Shown piece by piece: positions 28,304 to 35,230 of a stretch of DNA of 64,000 bases (its first letter is position 1; the number at the start of each line of letters is the position of its first letter). The position numbers and the translations under genes are program-made. This stretch comes from Glycomyces salinus (lineage in GTDB: Bacteria; Actinomycetota; Actinomycetes; Mycobacteriales; Micromonosporaceae), in the NCBI RefSeq assembly GCF_016428645.1, contig NZ_JAELXW010000014.1, positions 1 to 64,000 on the forward strand, in the 5' to 3' direction. Below the pieces are notes generated by a model, which was not told the DNA's origin, searched no databases, and saw nothing but the letters and a program-made list of their open reading frames with translations.

Positions 28304-29100
28304 CGCTCGCACCGGTCAGCGACGAGCGGGCGCCGATCGCCCGGGCCAACCCGATCGCGAAGGTTGCCGCCGCCGCGCTCGTCTCGACGACGGCGCTGCT
28401 GGCGGGGGACTGGCTCACGCCGCTGCTCCTGCTGGCGGCGCTGGCCGCGATCGTCCCATTCACGGGAATCCGGCCCGGGCCGCTGGCCCACCGGCTCAAG
28501 TGGCTGTGGCTCGCGGCCGGGACCGTGACGGCGGTGAACACGCTGTTCGCCGCCGAGAAGACGGGGACGACCCTGCTCTCCGCCGGGCCCCTTCAGATCG
28601 CGAGCGACCCGCTGATAGACGGTGCGGCGCTGGGGCTGCGGGTGTGCGTGGCCGCCACCGCCGGCGTCCTCGGATTCGCCACCACCGACCCGACCGACCT
28701 GGCCGACGCGCTGACCCAGCAGCTGCGCACCTCGCCCCGGTTCACCATCGGCTCCCTGGCGGCCCTTCGCATGCTCCCGCTCCTGGGCGCCGAATGGCGG
28801 CAGATCACCACCGCCCGCCGGGCCCGCGGCATGGAAGGGGGCCGCAACCCGATCCGCCGGGCCCGGCTGTTCGCCTCCACGATGTTCACGCTCCTGGTGG
28901 GCGCCCTGCGCCGCGCGGGCCGCCTGGCGATGGCCATGGACGCCAGGGGCTTCGACTCCGCCGTGCCGCGCACCCACGCCAGGACCCAGCGCATGCGCCG
29001 CGCCGACTGGCTGATCCTGGCCGCCGCCGCGGCCGTGTCGATCGCGGCGGTGGCGCTGAGCGTCGCGTACGGCACTTTCAAAGTATTGGTGTCAACTTAG
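28297..29100 (+). CDS. ykoC: ECF transporter transmembrane (T) component, 3' end altered by an IS605-type insertion
   Basis: 267 residues; ATG overlaps the ATPase stop by 7 bp. EcfT family: membrane segments in the first half and the coupling helices with the double Ala-Arg-Gly signature, RARGMEGGRN (about 185) and AMDARGFDSA (about 215), which bind the two ATPase domains. The final helix ends GTFKVLVST. The last codons and TAG stop (29091-29100) are inside the right end of the tnpB element, so the native C-terminus was longer or different. Coupling and membrane regions are intact, so the protein is probably functional. Confidence 0.92.
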   Translation: MLTLAPVSDERAPIARANPIAKVAAAALVSTTALLAGDWLTPLLLLAALAAIVPFTGIRPGPLAHRLKWLWLAAGTVTAVNTLFAAEKTGTTLLSAGPLQIASDPLIDGAALGLRVCVAATAGVLGFATTDPTDLADALTQQLRTSPRFTIGSLAALRMLPLLGAEWRQITTARRARGMEGGRNPIRRARLFASTMFTLLVGALRRAGRLAMAMDARGFDSAVPRTHARTQRMRRADWLILAAAAAVSIAAVALSVAYGTFKVLVST

Positions 29101-29210
29101 CTCCGCTGTGAACGACGGAGCTTGTAGGTGGTGTCTGCGGCTGGCTGCCGCAGGCGCCCCTACGTCCACCATCATCCGGCTTCGGGTGATGGAGGGACGC
29201 GTGACTGGCG
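29091..29210 (-). ncRNA. Candidate omega-RNA / right-end hairpins of the tnpB element
   Basis: Three consecutive hairpins overlap and follow the tnpB 3' end: CCATCATCCG/CGGGTGATGG (29169-29178 with 29183-29192, one G-U pair, spanning the stop codon), TGCGGC/GCCGCA (29136-29141 with 29147-29152) and AGCTCCG/CGGAGCT (29099-29105 with 29116-29122), then TTGAC. In characterised TnpB systems the guide RNA scaffold comes from just this position, and the guide is the DNA immediately past the right end, here beginning accaatactttgaaag, i.e. the ecfT 3' end on the opposite strand. Expression is inferred. Confidence 0.55.
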
Positions 29211-30341
29211 CCCCGCTGCCCACGCGGTCTCGCCGCGAGCGGCGATGTTGCGGGAAGCATTCCGGTCGGCATGGGCAACGACCCCGCACGACCGGCACCG
29301 GAATACGGCCTGATTCGGCCGGTTCCGCTTATCGACATGGTGGCAGTAGGAGCATTCCTGGCTGGTGTAAGCCGGATCGACGAACACGACCGGCACCCCT
29401 GCACGTTTGGCCTTGTAGGCGATGAACGCCGCCAGTTGCGCGAACGGCCAGGAATGGATTGCGGCCCGTTGGGGCTTGCGGAGCCGTACCCGCTCACGGA
29501 GACCCTTGAGCTCTTCAAGGGCGATCCCGTGCCCGGTGCGTTCAGCCTCGGCCACAATCCGCTTCGATACTCTGTGGTTGACATCCTTGGTCCGGCGCTG
29601 CTCCTTGCGGCGCCGGATCTTCAACAGCCGCTTCGCGGCCTTGGTGCCCTTGGCCTGCAGCTTCGCGCGCAGCTCGGCCTCCCGCTTGCGCTGGCGGTTG
29701 CGGCCCCGGCTGGAGCGGACCCTCCCGTCCGAAGTGGTCGCGATGTTCACGATCCCCAGATCCACCCCGAGCCAACCCGACGGTTGGTCGTTCATGGCCG
29801 CTTCGGGGACCTCGCAGGTCGCGGCCAGGTAGAATTCCCCGTCGCGGCAGACCAGGTCGGTTTCACCCTTGCGAAAGTCGCGCAGCACCTTGAAATGCTC
29901 GGCCGAGCCGACGATGGGGATGCCCTTAACCCGGCCCTCGACCGTCCAGATCGAGACCGTGCCCGAGTCAAGGTCCCAGGACAGGCACCGGTCATCGAAA
30001 GGTTGGGCTGCATCGGGCCGGAAGGCGATCGGCTTCGCGGTGGCCTTGGCCCGCCGCCGAGAACCGGGCTTCCCGAGGTGCCCGGCCCGACCGTTGGCGT
30101 GCAGGGTCGTGTAGGCATCGCGGACTTTCTTGATGACATGCTGGGCGGCTTGCGATCCCAGTCCGCGTTCACGCAGTTCACGGTAGGTGTGCGCCCGCAG
30201 CGCGTACTCGCGCGGCACCCCGCGGGCGAAACACACCGCTGAGACCAGGTTCGCGGCCTCGTTGGCCGCCGCCAGGGTCGCACCCAACGCCCGCGCCACC
30301 TCCGGGGCGGATACGAGCTTGACCGTGACGGTGACCTTCAC
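29172..30341 (-). CDS. tnpB: RNA-guided endonuclease TnpB (IS605 OrfB)
   Basis: 389 residues. RuvC-like nuclease residues are intact: Asp in LGVDLGIVN (about 192), Glu in ALEELKGLRE (about 275), Asp in HADRNASRNIA (about 359). The zinc ribbon is CSYCHHV...CRSCG. The N-terminal half holds the OrfB helix-turn-helix region (AANEAANLVSAVCFARG, HTYRELRERGLGSQAAQHVI). Basic segments such as RRKEQRRTKDVNHRVSK fit guide-RNA binding. I use the GTG at 30341; 24 more codons are open upstream. Family members cut DNA next to a TTGAT-type motif using an RNA from the element's right end, and so help the element persist. Confidence 0.92.
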   Translation of the reverse strand: MKVTVTVKLVSAPEVARALGATLAAANEAANLVSAVCFARGVPREYALRAHTYRELRERGLGSQAAQHVIKKVRDAYTTLHANGRAGHLGKPGSRRRAKATAKPIAFRPDAAQPFDDRCLSWDLDSGTVSIWTVEGRVKGIPIVGSAEHFKVLRDFRKGETDLVCRDGEFYLAATCEVPEAAMNDQPSGWLGVDLGIVNIATTSDGRVRSSRGRNRQRKREAELRAKLQAKGTKAAKRLLKIRRRKEQRRTKDVNHRVSKRIVAEAERTGHGIALEELKGLRERVRLRKPQRAAIHSWPFAQLAAFIAYKAKRAGVPVVFVDPAYTSQECSYCHHVDKRNRPNQAVFRCRSCGVVAHADRNASRNIAARGETAWAAGRQSRVPPSPEAG

Positions 30342-30545
30342 GCCCGCAACCCTAGAGCCAGGGTCCGACAATCCAGAGCGTCCCGAAACCTGCCCCGTTA
30401 TGATCCAGCACACAAACCACCATGGCGCCCGACGGATTTGGACCGTCCCGGCGAGTCTGGGACAGTCTCTATGGGACCCGGGTTCCTCCCAGGGTTAGAG
30501 TCCCGGGGCTCCTCCGAATCAACGCTGAAGCGGCTCAGAGTTCGA

Positions 30546-31202
30546 TCAAGATCCGGTCGGCTCGCCGCCCAGTCGGCGATCGAGTGCGTCGAGGATGATG
30601 TCGAGGCCGCGGTCGAACTCCGCGGCGAACGAGTAGTCGCCTCCGGTGATGAGCTCCCGCGCGAGCCAGGCCAGGTCGGGGTACCCCTCGAGCGCGGCCG
30701 TCATCTCGGCCGCGAAGTCGGAGGCGCCGGAGTCGGCCTCGAACGGCAGGTTCCGCTCGGTGAGCGCGAACCCGTACACGTACGCGTCGATCATCGAGAA
30801 CGCCCGCGAGGCGAGCACCGCCGAGAATCCGCCGCGCCGCAGGCATCCGATGACGGCGTCGTGGTGCCGCAGCAGCGCGGGCCCGGGGTTCGCGCGCGAT
30901 TCGATCAGCGTGAGCGCCCACGGGTGCCGCGAGAGGACTTCGCGCGCCGAGACCGCCCGCCGCCGCATGCCCTCGCGCCACGGCGCGTCCCGGTCCGGGA
31001 GCTCGATCCCGGTGAAGATCCAGTCGGCGAGCCCGTCGAGCAGGGCCTCCTTGCCGGCCACGTGGTGATAGAGCGACATGGCCTCGACGCCGAGCTCGCG
31101 GCCGACGGTGCGCATGCTGAGCGCCGGTAGCCCGCCGCGGTCGGCGACCGCCGCCGCCGCCTCGATGACTCTTGCCCCGGTCAGCGGTTCGCGCTGGTTC
31201 AT
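30546..31202 (-). CDS. TetR/AcrR family regulator with TetR_C (class-I) ligand domain
   Basis: 218 residues starting MNQREPLTGARVIEAAAAVA; HTH ALSMRTVGRELGVEAMSLYH followed by HVAGKEALLDGLADWIF, the classical tetracycline-repressor form. The C-terminal part (FSAVLASRAFSMIDAYVYGF..., FAAEFDRGLDIILDALDRR) is TetR_C_1-like. AAGGGGG ribosome site at the ATG 31202. It is divergent from the oxidoreductase at 31276 with two CTTAC-N4-GTAAG operators between them. Its stop is about 23 bp from the tnpB element's left flank. Confidence 0.92.
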   Translation of the reverse strand: MNQREPLTGARVIEAAAAVADRGGLPALSMRTVGRELGVEAMSLYHHVAGKEALLDGLADWIFTGIELPDRDAPWREGMRRRAVSAREVLSRHPWALTLIESRANPGPALLRHHDAVIGCLRRGGFSAVLASRAFSMIDAYVYGFALTERNLPFEADSGASDFAAEMTAALEGYPDLAWLARELITGGDYSFAAEFDRGLDIILDALDRRLGGEPTGS

Positions 31203-31218
31203 GCATCCCCCTTGCGAT

Positions 31219-31266
31219 CTTACGAGTGTAAGGATACTATTCCCCAAAGAGGCTTACACCTGTAAG
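31219..31266. promoter_or_regulatory. Two CTTAC-N4-GTAAG operators
   Basis: CTTACGAGTGTAAG (31219-31232) and CTTACACCTGTAAG (31253-31266) are 14-bp inverted repeats with identical arms, 34 bp apart centre to centre (about three helical turns). They occupy the 73-bp divergent region; the second ends 9 bp before the oxidoreductase ATG. Best explained as binding sites of the TetR at 30546-31202, repressing both directions. Confidence 0.75.
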
Positions 31267-31275
31267 GGGAATCTG

Positions 31276-32241
31276 ATGAGAGCCGCATTCGTCGATCGGT
31301 ACGGGCCGCCGGAACGGATCACCATCACCGAGACGCCGCCGCCCGAGCCGCGCAAGGGAGAAGCGCTGGTCCGCGTCGAGGCCGCCGCGGTCACCGCCGG
31401 CGACGCCCGCATGCGCGCCGGACGCTTCCCGAAGGGGTTCGGCGCGCTGGCGCGACTCGGGATCGGCCTCCGCGGCCCCCGGGCCCGCACCCTGGGCGGA
31501 ACGCTCTCCGGCCGGGTCGAGAAGGTCGCGCCGGACGTCACGCGCCTGGCCCCGGGAGACCAGGTCGCGGGCATGACCGGTGCGCGAATGGGCTCGCACG
31601 CCGAATACGTCGCGGTCCCGGCCGCCGCGCTCGTGTACAAACCCACGGAGGTGAGCCACGCCGACGCCGCCGCGGTTCTCTTCGGCGGCACCACCGCACT
31701 CCACTTCCTCCGCGACCGGGCCGAGGTGGCGCCCGGCGACACCGTCCTGGTCAACGGCGCCTCCGGCGCGGTCGGGACGAGCGCGGTGCAGCTCGCCCGC
31801 CACTTCGGAGCGAAGGTCACGGCGGTGACCAGCGCGCGGAACCGGAGCCTCGTGGCCGACCTGGGCGCCGGGCGGGTGATCGACTACGCGGAGACCCCGG
31901 TAGCGCGGCTGGAGGAGCGGTTCGACATCGTCTTCGACGCGGTCGGGAACATCACCCGCGCCGAGGGGCTGCGCCTGCTCAACCCGTCCGGATCGCTGAT
32001 CCTGGCGGTCGCGGGACTGCTCGACACCGTACTCGCCCGCGGACCGGTGCTCGCGGGCCCGGCCCCCGAACGGGCCGAGGACTTCGCGTTCCTGCTCGAA
32101 CTCGCCGCGAGCGGCGACCTCGACCCGGTGGCCGAGGTCGTCGGCGGACTCGAAGCCCTGCGCGAGGCCCACCGGCGCATCGACACCGGGCGCAAGGTCG
32201 GCAACCTCGTGATCGCGCCCGGAATGGACGGCACGCCATGA
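31276..32241 (+). CDS. NADP-dependent zinc-free alcohol/quinone oxidoreductase (MDR family)
   Basis: 321 residues. GroES-like N-terminal domain (MRAAFVDRYGPPERITITET; VRVEAAAVTAGDARMRAGRF), then the nucleotide-binding motif VLVNGASGAVGTSAVQLARH (about 157-176). The zinc ligands of alcohol dehydrogenases are absent, as in quinone oxidoreductases. The region AVLFGGTTALHFL and the final IDTGRKVGNLVIAP are standard. Probably reduces quinones or enones; controlled by the divergent TetR. Overlaps the next gene by ATGA. Confidence 0.93.
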   Translation: MRAAFVDRYGPPERITITETPPPEPRKGEALVRVEAAAVTAGDARMRAGRFPKGFGALARLGIGLRGPRARTLGGTLSGRVEKVAPDVTRLAPGDQVAGMTGARMGSHAEYVAVPAAALVYKPTEVSHADAAAVLFGGTTALHFLRDRAEVAPGDTVLVNGASGAVGTSAVQLARHFGAKVTAVTSARNRSLVADLGAGRVIDYAETPVARLEERFDIVFDAVGNITRAEGLRLLNPSGSLILAVAGLLDTVLARGPVLAGPAPERAEDFAFLLELAASGDLDPVAEVVGGLEALREAHRRIDTGRKVGNLVIAPGMDGTP

Positions 32242-32624
32242 CCGTCGAACGCGAACGAGTCGTGCTCGCGGGCGGCTGGACCAGCCTGATGCTCATCTAC
32301 CTGCTCGGCGACGTGCTCCGGGTCTTCGCCGGCCATTTCGAGCCCGGCCGGATGGGCGGCGAGCCGGTGCCCGAGTGGATGTGGACCCTCGCCGCCGGGA
32401 TCATGATGGTGCCGATCGCGATGATCATGACCTCGCTCCTGGCGGCGGCCCGGCCCCTGAGCTGGATCACCATGGGCACCTCGGCGGCCCTCGCCGCGTT
32501 CAACCTCTCCGGCCTGCCCTACCAGGGTTTTTTCGACGACATGCTGATCGTCCTGAGCGTCGGCATGAACGCGCTGATCGCCTGGCTCGCCTGGTCCTGG
32601 AAAACCGGTGCCGCGTCAGCGTGA
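32238..32624 (+). CDS. Small four-helix membrane protein (DUF6326-like)
   Basis: 128 residues with four hydrophobic segments: LMLIYLLGDVLRVFAGHF, TLAAGIMMVPIAMIMTSLLA, ITMGTSAALAAFNLSGL and LIVLSVGMNALIAWLAWSW. The early acidic Asp in LLGDVLRV and the PVPEWMW loop resemble the DUF6326 family. Function unknown; ATGA overlap with the oxidoreductase gene means the pair is co-translated and co-regulated by the TetR. Its 3' end overlaps the convergent UbiB-type gene by 9 bp. Confidence 0.75.
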   Translation: MTVERERVVLAGGWTSLMLIYLLGDVLRVFAGHFEPGRMGGEPVPEWMWTLAAGIMMVPIAMIMTSLLAAARPLSWITMGTSAALAAFNLSGLPYQGFFDDMLIVLSVGMNALIAWLAWSWKTGAASA

Positions 32625-34595
32625 GTCGTCCCGGGCCTTGTTCTTGGTGAAGATGTCGGCGAGGACCCTGAGCGCCATGACCGAGCCGATCAGGAGCAGC
32701 GTCAGGCCGATGAACGGATAGAGCCCCAGGTCCTCGCTGATGTCGGGTCCGGTGTCGATGCCGATGAGGATCACCGACATCAGGCCCGAGGCGGCGGCCA
32801 GGATGGTCAGCAGGGCCTGGTGCAGCCAAGCGGTGACGGTCCTGCGGTCCTCGGAACGGGAGAACAGCCGCAGGTTCGCGGTCAGTCGCCCGGCCTCGGC
32901 CGCGGCCGCCAGCCGGTCGAGGCGGCGCGGCAACTTGCGCAGCACCGGCAGCAGGTCGGCGGCCTCCTCGGTCAGCATGTCCCTGACCGCGGTCGGGCGC
33001 ATGTGGTGCTCGGCGTACGCCTCGCCCGCGCGGCGGGCGTGCGCCACCAGGTCGAAGCGGGGATCGATCGCCGTCAGGCATCCTTCCAACGTGGCCAGGG
33101 CCCGGAAGACCGCCGCGAGCTCGGGCGGGATCGCGATGCGGTACTTGGCGATGATGCGGAACAGCTCGGTGAACATGCGGATGTCCGGGGACGAACCGGC
33201 CATGAGATGGCGCGCCATGAACGAGCCGAGCGCCCGCTCGAACGCGACCTGGTCGAGCTCGTCGGGGCGGGTCGAGACGCCGATGAGGGCGTCGGCGAGC
33301 GCGGGGCCGTCCTGGCGGTCGACGGCCATGAGGATCGCCTGGAGCGAGGTACGCAGCTCGCGGTCGAGCCGGCCCACCGAGCCGTAGTCGATCAGTCCGA
33401 GCTTGCCGTCCTCGAGCAGCAGCAGGTTGCCCGGGTGCGGGTCGGCGTGGAAGATCCCGTCGATCATGATCTCGTCGAGCATCTCCCGCAGGAGCGCGGC
33501 CGCGATGGGCCCCGGCTCCAGACCGCGCTCGGCCAGGACCGGACCGGCCGAGGAGAGCGGGACGCCCGTGAAGCGCTCCATGACCAGCACGCCGTCGTCG
33601 GACAGGTCCGGGTGGGGCCGGGGGATGCGGACCGCGGAGCGGCGCCGGTCGTGCGCGGCCGCGACCTGAGCGAGATTGCGGGCCTCGACGGTGAAGTCGA
33701 CCTCCTCGCGCAGTGCGGCCGCGAACCCGGCCGCCAAACCGAGGACGTCCATCGAACGCCCCCAGGCGGTGCGCCTGTCGATCAGGCGGGCCAGGCGCTG
33801 AATGATGTCCAGGTCCCGCTCGATGGCCTCGGCCGCGCCCGGGCGGCGGATCTTCACCACGACCGCCTCCCCGCCGTGCAGGACAGCACTGTGGACTTGA
33901 GCGACCGAGGCCGCGGCCATCGGCTCCGGGTCGAACTCGGCGAACACCTCTTCGAGCGGCGCGCCGACCGCCTCCTCGACGAGAGCGGCGGCCGTCGTCC
34001 CGGAGATCGGGGCGGCCTGGTCCTGCAGTTTCGCCAGCTCGGCGATGTACGCGGACGGCAGCAGGTCCCGCCTGGTGGAGAGGATCTGACCCAGCTTGAC
34101 GAACGTGATCCCCGCGTCGTCGAGCGAACGGCGGAGCGAGCGGGCCATCTCGGCGTCCTGGCCGATCTGCCGCCGCCCCCGCAGCAGCCCGATCAGGCCG
34201 TGCCTGGAGGCGACGGCGAGGATCTGAAGGTACCGGCGGGAGCGCCGGACCCTCGTGCGCAGCCCCTTGAACCAGCTCCTGACCGGAGGGACCGTGCCGG
34301 TCGGAACGACCGCCTCCCAGATCACCAGCAGAATCATCGCGATCACCGGCGCGCACACCACCGCGAAGGCCAGCAGCGCGATGGAACCGGGCAGTTCCTC
34401 AGGATTCGGCGCGCGGTCTCCGTACGGCTCGAACATCACCGGGATGAGACCGTGCTGGACGATCGTCTGGCCGATCATGCTCACCACGAGCAGCCGCCAC
34501 AACGTGTAGTGGACATCGAGAAGTCTGGCCGTCACGTACGCGACGATGGAGGAGTTGACGACGAGACCGAGCACGTAGATGAGCAGAAAAGTCAA
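32616..34595 (-). CDS. ABC1/UbiB/AarF family atypical kinase with membrane anchors
   Basis: 659 residues. Two N-terminal hydrophobic segments (LLIYVLGLVVNSSIVAYVTA; IALLAFAVVCAPVIAMILLV), the ABC1 signature FVKLGQILSTR (KxGQ, about 163-170), the Ala-rich loop AAASVAQVH, VVVKIRRPGA, the catalytic HADPHPGNLLLLEDGKLGLIDYG (about 385-407), and two C-terminal hydrophobic helices. UbiB-type proteins bind ATP and act in prenyl-quinone or lipid metabolism. The start is a TTG at 34595 with a GGAGGG site 9 bp upstream; no ATG exists nearby. It has no operon partner. Confidence 0.9.
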   Translation of the reverse strand: MTFLLIYVLGLVVNSSIVAYVTARLLDVHYTLWRLLVVSMIGQTIVQHGLIPVMFEPYGDRAPNPEELPGSIALLAFAVVCAPVIAMILLVIWEAVVPTGTVPPVRSWFKGLRTRVRRSRRYLQILAVASRHGLIGLLRGRRQIGQDAEMARSLRRSLDDAGITFVKLGQILSTRRDLLPSAYIAELAKLQDQAAPISGTTAAALVEEAVGAPLEEVFAEFDPEPMAAASVAQVHSAVLHGGEAVVVKIRRPGAAEAIERDLDIIQRLARLIDRRTAWGRSMDVLGLAAGFAAALREEVDFTVEARNLAQVAAAHDRRRSAVRIPRPHPDLSDDGVLVMERFTGVPLSSAGPVLAERGLEPGPIAAALLREMLDEIMIDGIFHADPHPGNLLLLEDGKLGLIDYGSVGRLDRELRTSLQAILMAVDRQDGPALADALIGVSTRPDELDQVAFERALGSFMARHLMAGSSPDIRMFTELFRIIAKYRIAIPPELAAVFRALATLEGCLTAIDPRFDLVAHARRAGEAYAEHHMRPTAVRDMLTEEAADLLPVLRKLPRRLDRLAAAAEAGRLTANLRLFSRSEDRRTVTAWLHQALLTILAAASGLMSVILIGIDTGPDISEDLGLYPFIGLTLLLIGSVMALRVLADIFTKNKARDDSR

Positions 34596-34717
34596 GAACT
34601 CGGGCCCTCCAGATCACACCGACATCCGATTCCGCCACAGGCTACTTCACCAGGGCGCGCCAGGAGCGGATCGCCGGACGCGCCATGCCTCTTCGCCGGT
34701 TCGGTTCTTTTCAGAGA

Positions 34718-35146
34718 CTAGGCTTCGATGGCGGTGCGGAGGGCGGCGACTAGCGGGTCTTCGCTCGGGGTGTTCAGGTCGGCCAGGAAGACCGCGGCCA
34801 GGCGGGCGTCCGGGGACAGTTCGGAGTGCCGCGCTTGCCAGGCCCACAGGTTGGGGTGCTGATAGGCGTCGCAGGCTTCGGCCGGGGCGAGCAGATCGAT
34901 CGCCTTCGCCAGGTCGTCGCGGGTCATGCGGTGGGAGCCGGTCTCGCCCCGGCATTCGCACACCGTCGCCAGCACCACCGCGGGCAGGGCGTGGTCACGG
35001 GTGTTCACGCGGAAGAAGTCGATCCTGCTGTTCTCGTCGATCTCCCCGAGCCCGAAGGCGGCCGGGGTCCGCCAGCCGGGGATGGCCGCCTCGAATCGCA
35101 GGCGGGCGTTACGGATGTCGTCTACGGTTTCCCAGCGTTCGGTCAT
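34718..35146 (-). CDS. Uncharacterised cytosolic protein
   Basis: 142 residues from the ATG at 35146 (MTERWETVDDIRNARLRFEA). No signal peptide or membrane segment. Notable stretches: IPGWRTPAAFGLGEIDENSR, FFRVNTRDHALPAVVLATVC and HRMTRDDLAKAIDLLAPAEA. Family not recognised; composition and codon use are typical of the host, so it is likely real. It follows the UbiB-type gene's promoter side with about 120 bp between and is not in an obvious operon. Confidence 0.65.
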   Translation of the reverse strand: MTERWETVDDIRNARLRFEAAIPGWRTPAAFGLGEIDENSRIDFFRVNTRDHALPAVVLATVCECRGETGSHRMTRDDLAKAIDLLAPAEACDAYQHPNLWAWQARHSELSPDARLAAVFLADLNTPSEDPLVAALRTAIEA

Positions 35147-35190
35147 GGCCCGATCCAAGCAGCCACGCCGCAGCATGGCAAGAGGGTTTG

Positions 35191-35219
35191 GGCGGCCCCG
35201 GTCTCAGATCGGGGCCGCC
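35191..35219 (-). terminator. Terminator of the ABC exporter operon
   Basis: A perfect 10-bp stem GGCGGCCCCG/CGGGGCCGCC (35191-35200 with 35210-35219) with a 9-nt loop begins 11 bp past the stop of the minus-strand exporter gene at 35231. Confidence 0.75.
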
Positions 35220-35230
35220 GTCGGGTGCCT

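Larger units (their letters stand above)
29091..30517 (-). mobile_element. IS200/IS605-type element carrying tnpB only
   Basis: On the minus strand the pentamer TTGAT (30522-30518) lies immediately before the element's left end, and TTGAC (29095-29091) forms its right end; these are the target and right-cleavage pentamers known for ISDra2-like elements. Between them are a left region with inverted repeats (GGGAC/GTCCC around 30475-30505), tnpB, and three hairpins at the right end. Length about 1.43 kb. There is no tnpA transposase, so it is a non-autonomous or trans-mobilised copy. No target duplication is expected for this family. Boundaries are inferred from motifs only. Confidence 0.7.

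Noticed and set aside
29172-30341. Cas12-type CRISPR effector
   Set aside because: Size (389 residues), OrfB N-terminus, right-end hairpins and absence of any array identify TnpB.
32820-34721. 633-residue plus-strand frame opposite the UbiB-type gene
   Set aside because: Antisense shadow rich in Arg, Gly, Asp and His with no domain; the minus strand has the complete kinase motifs.
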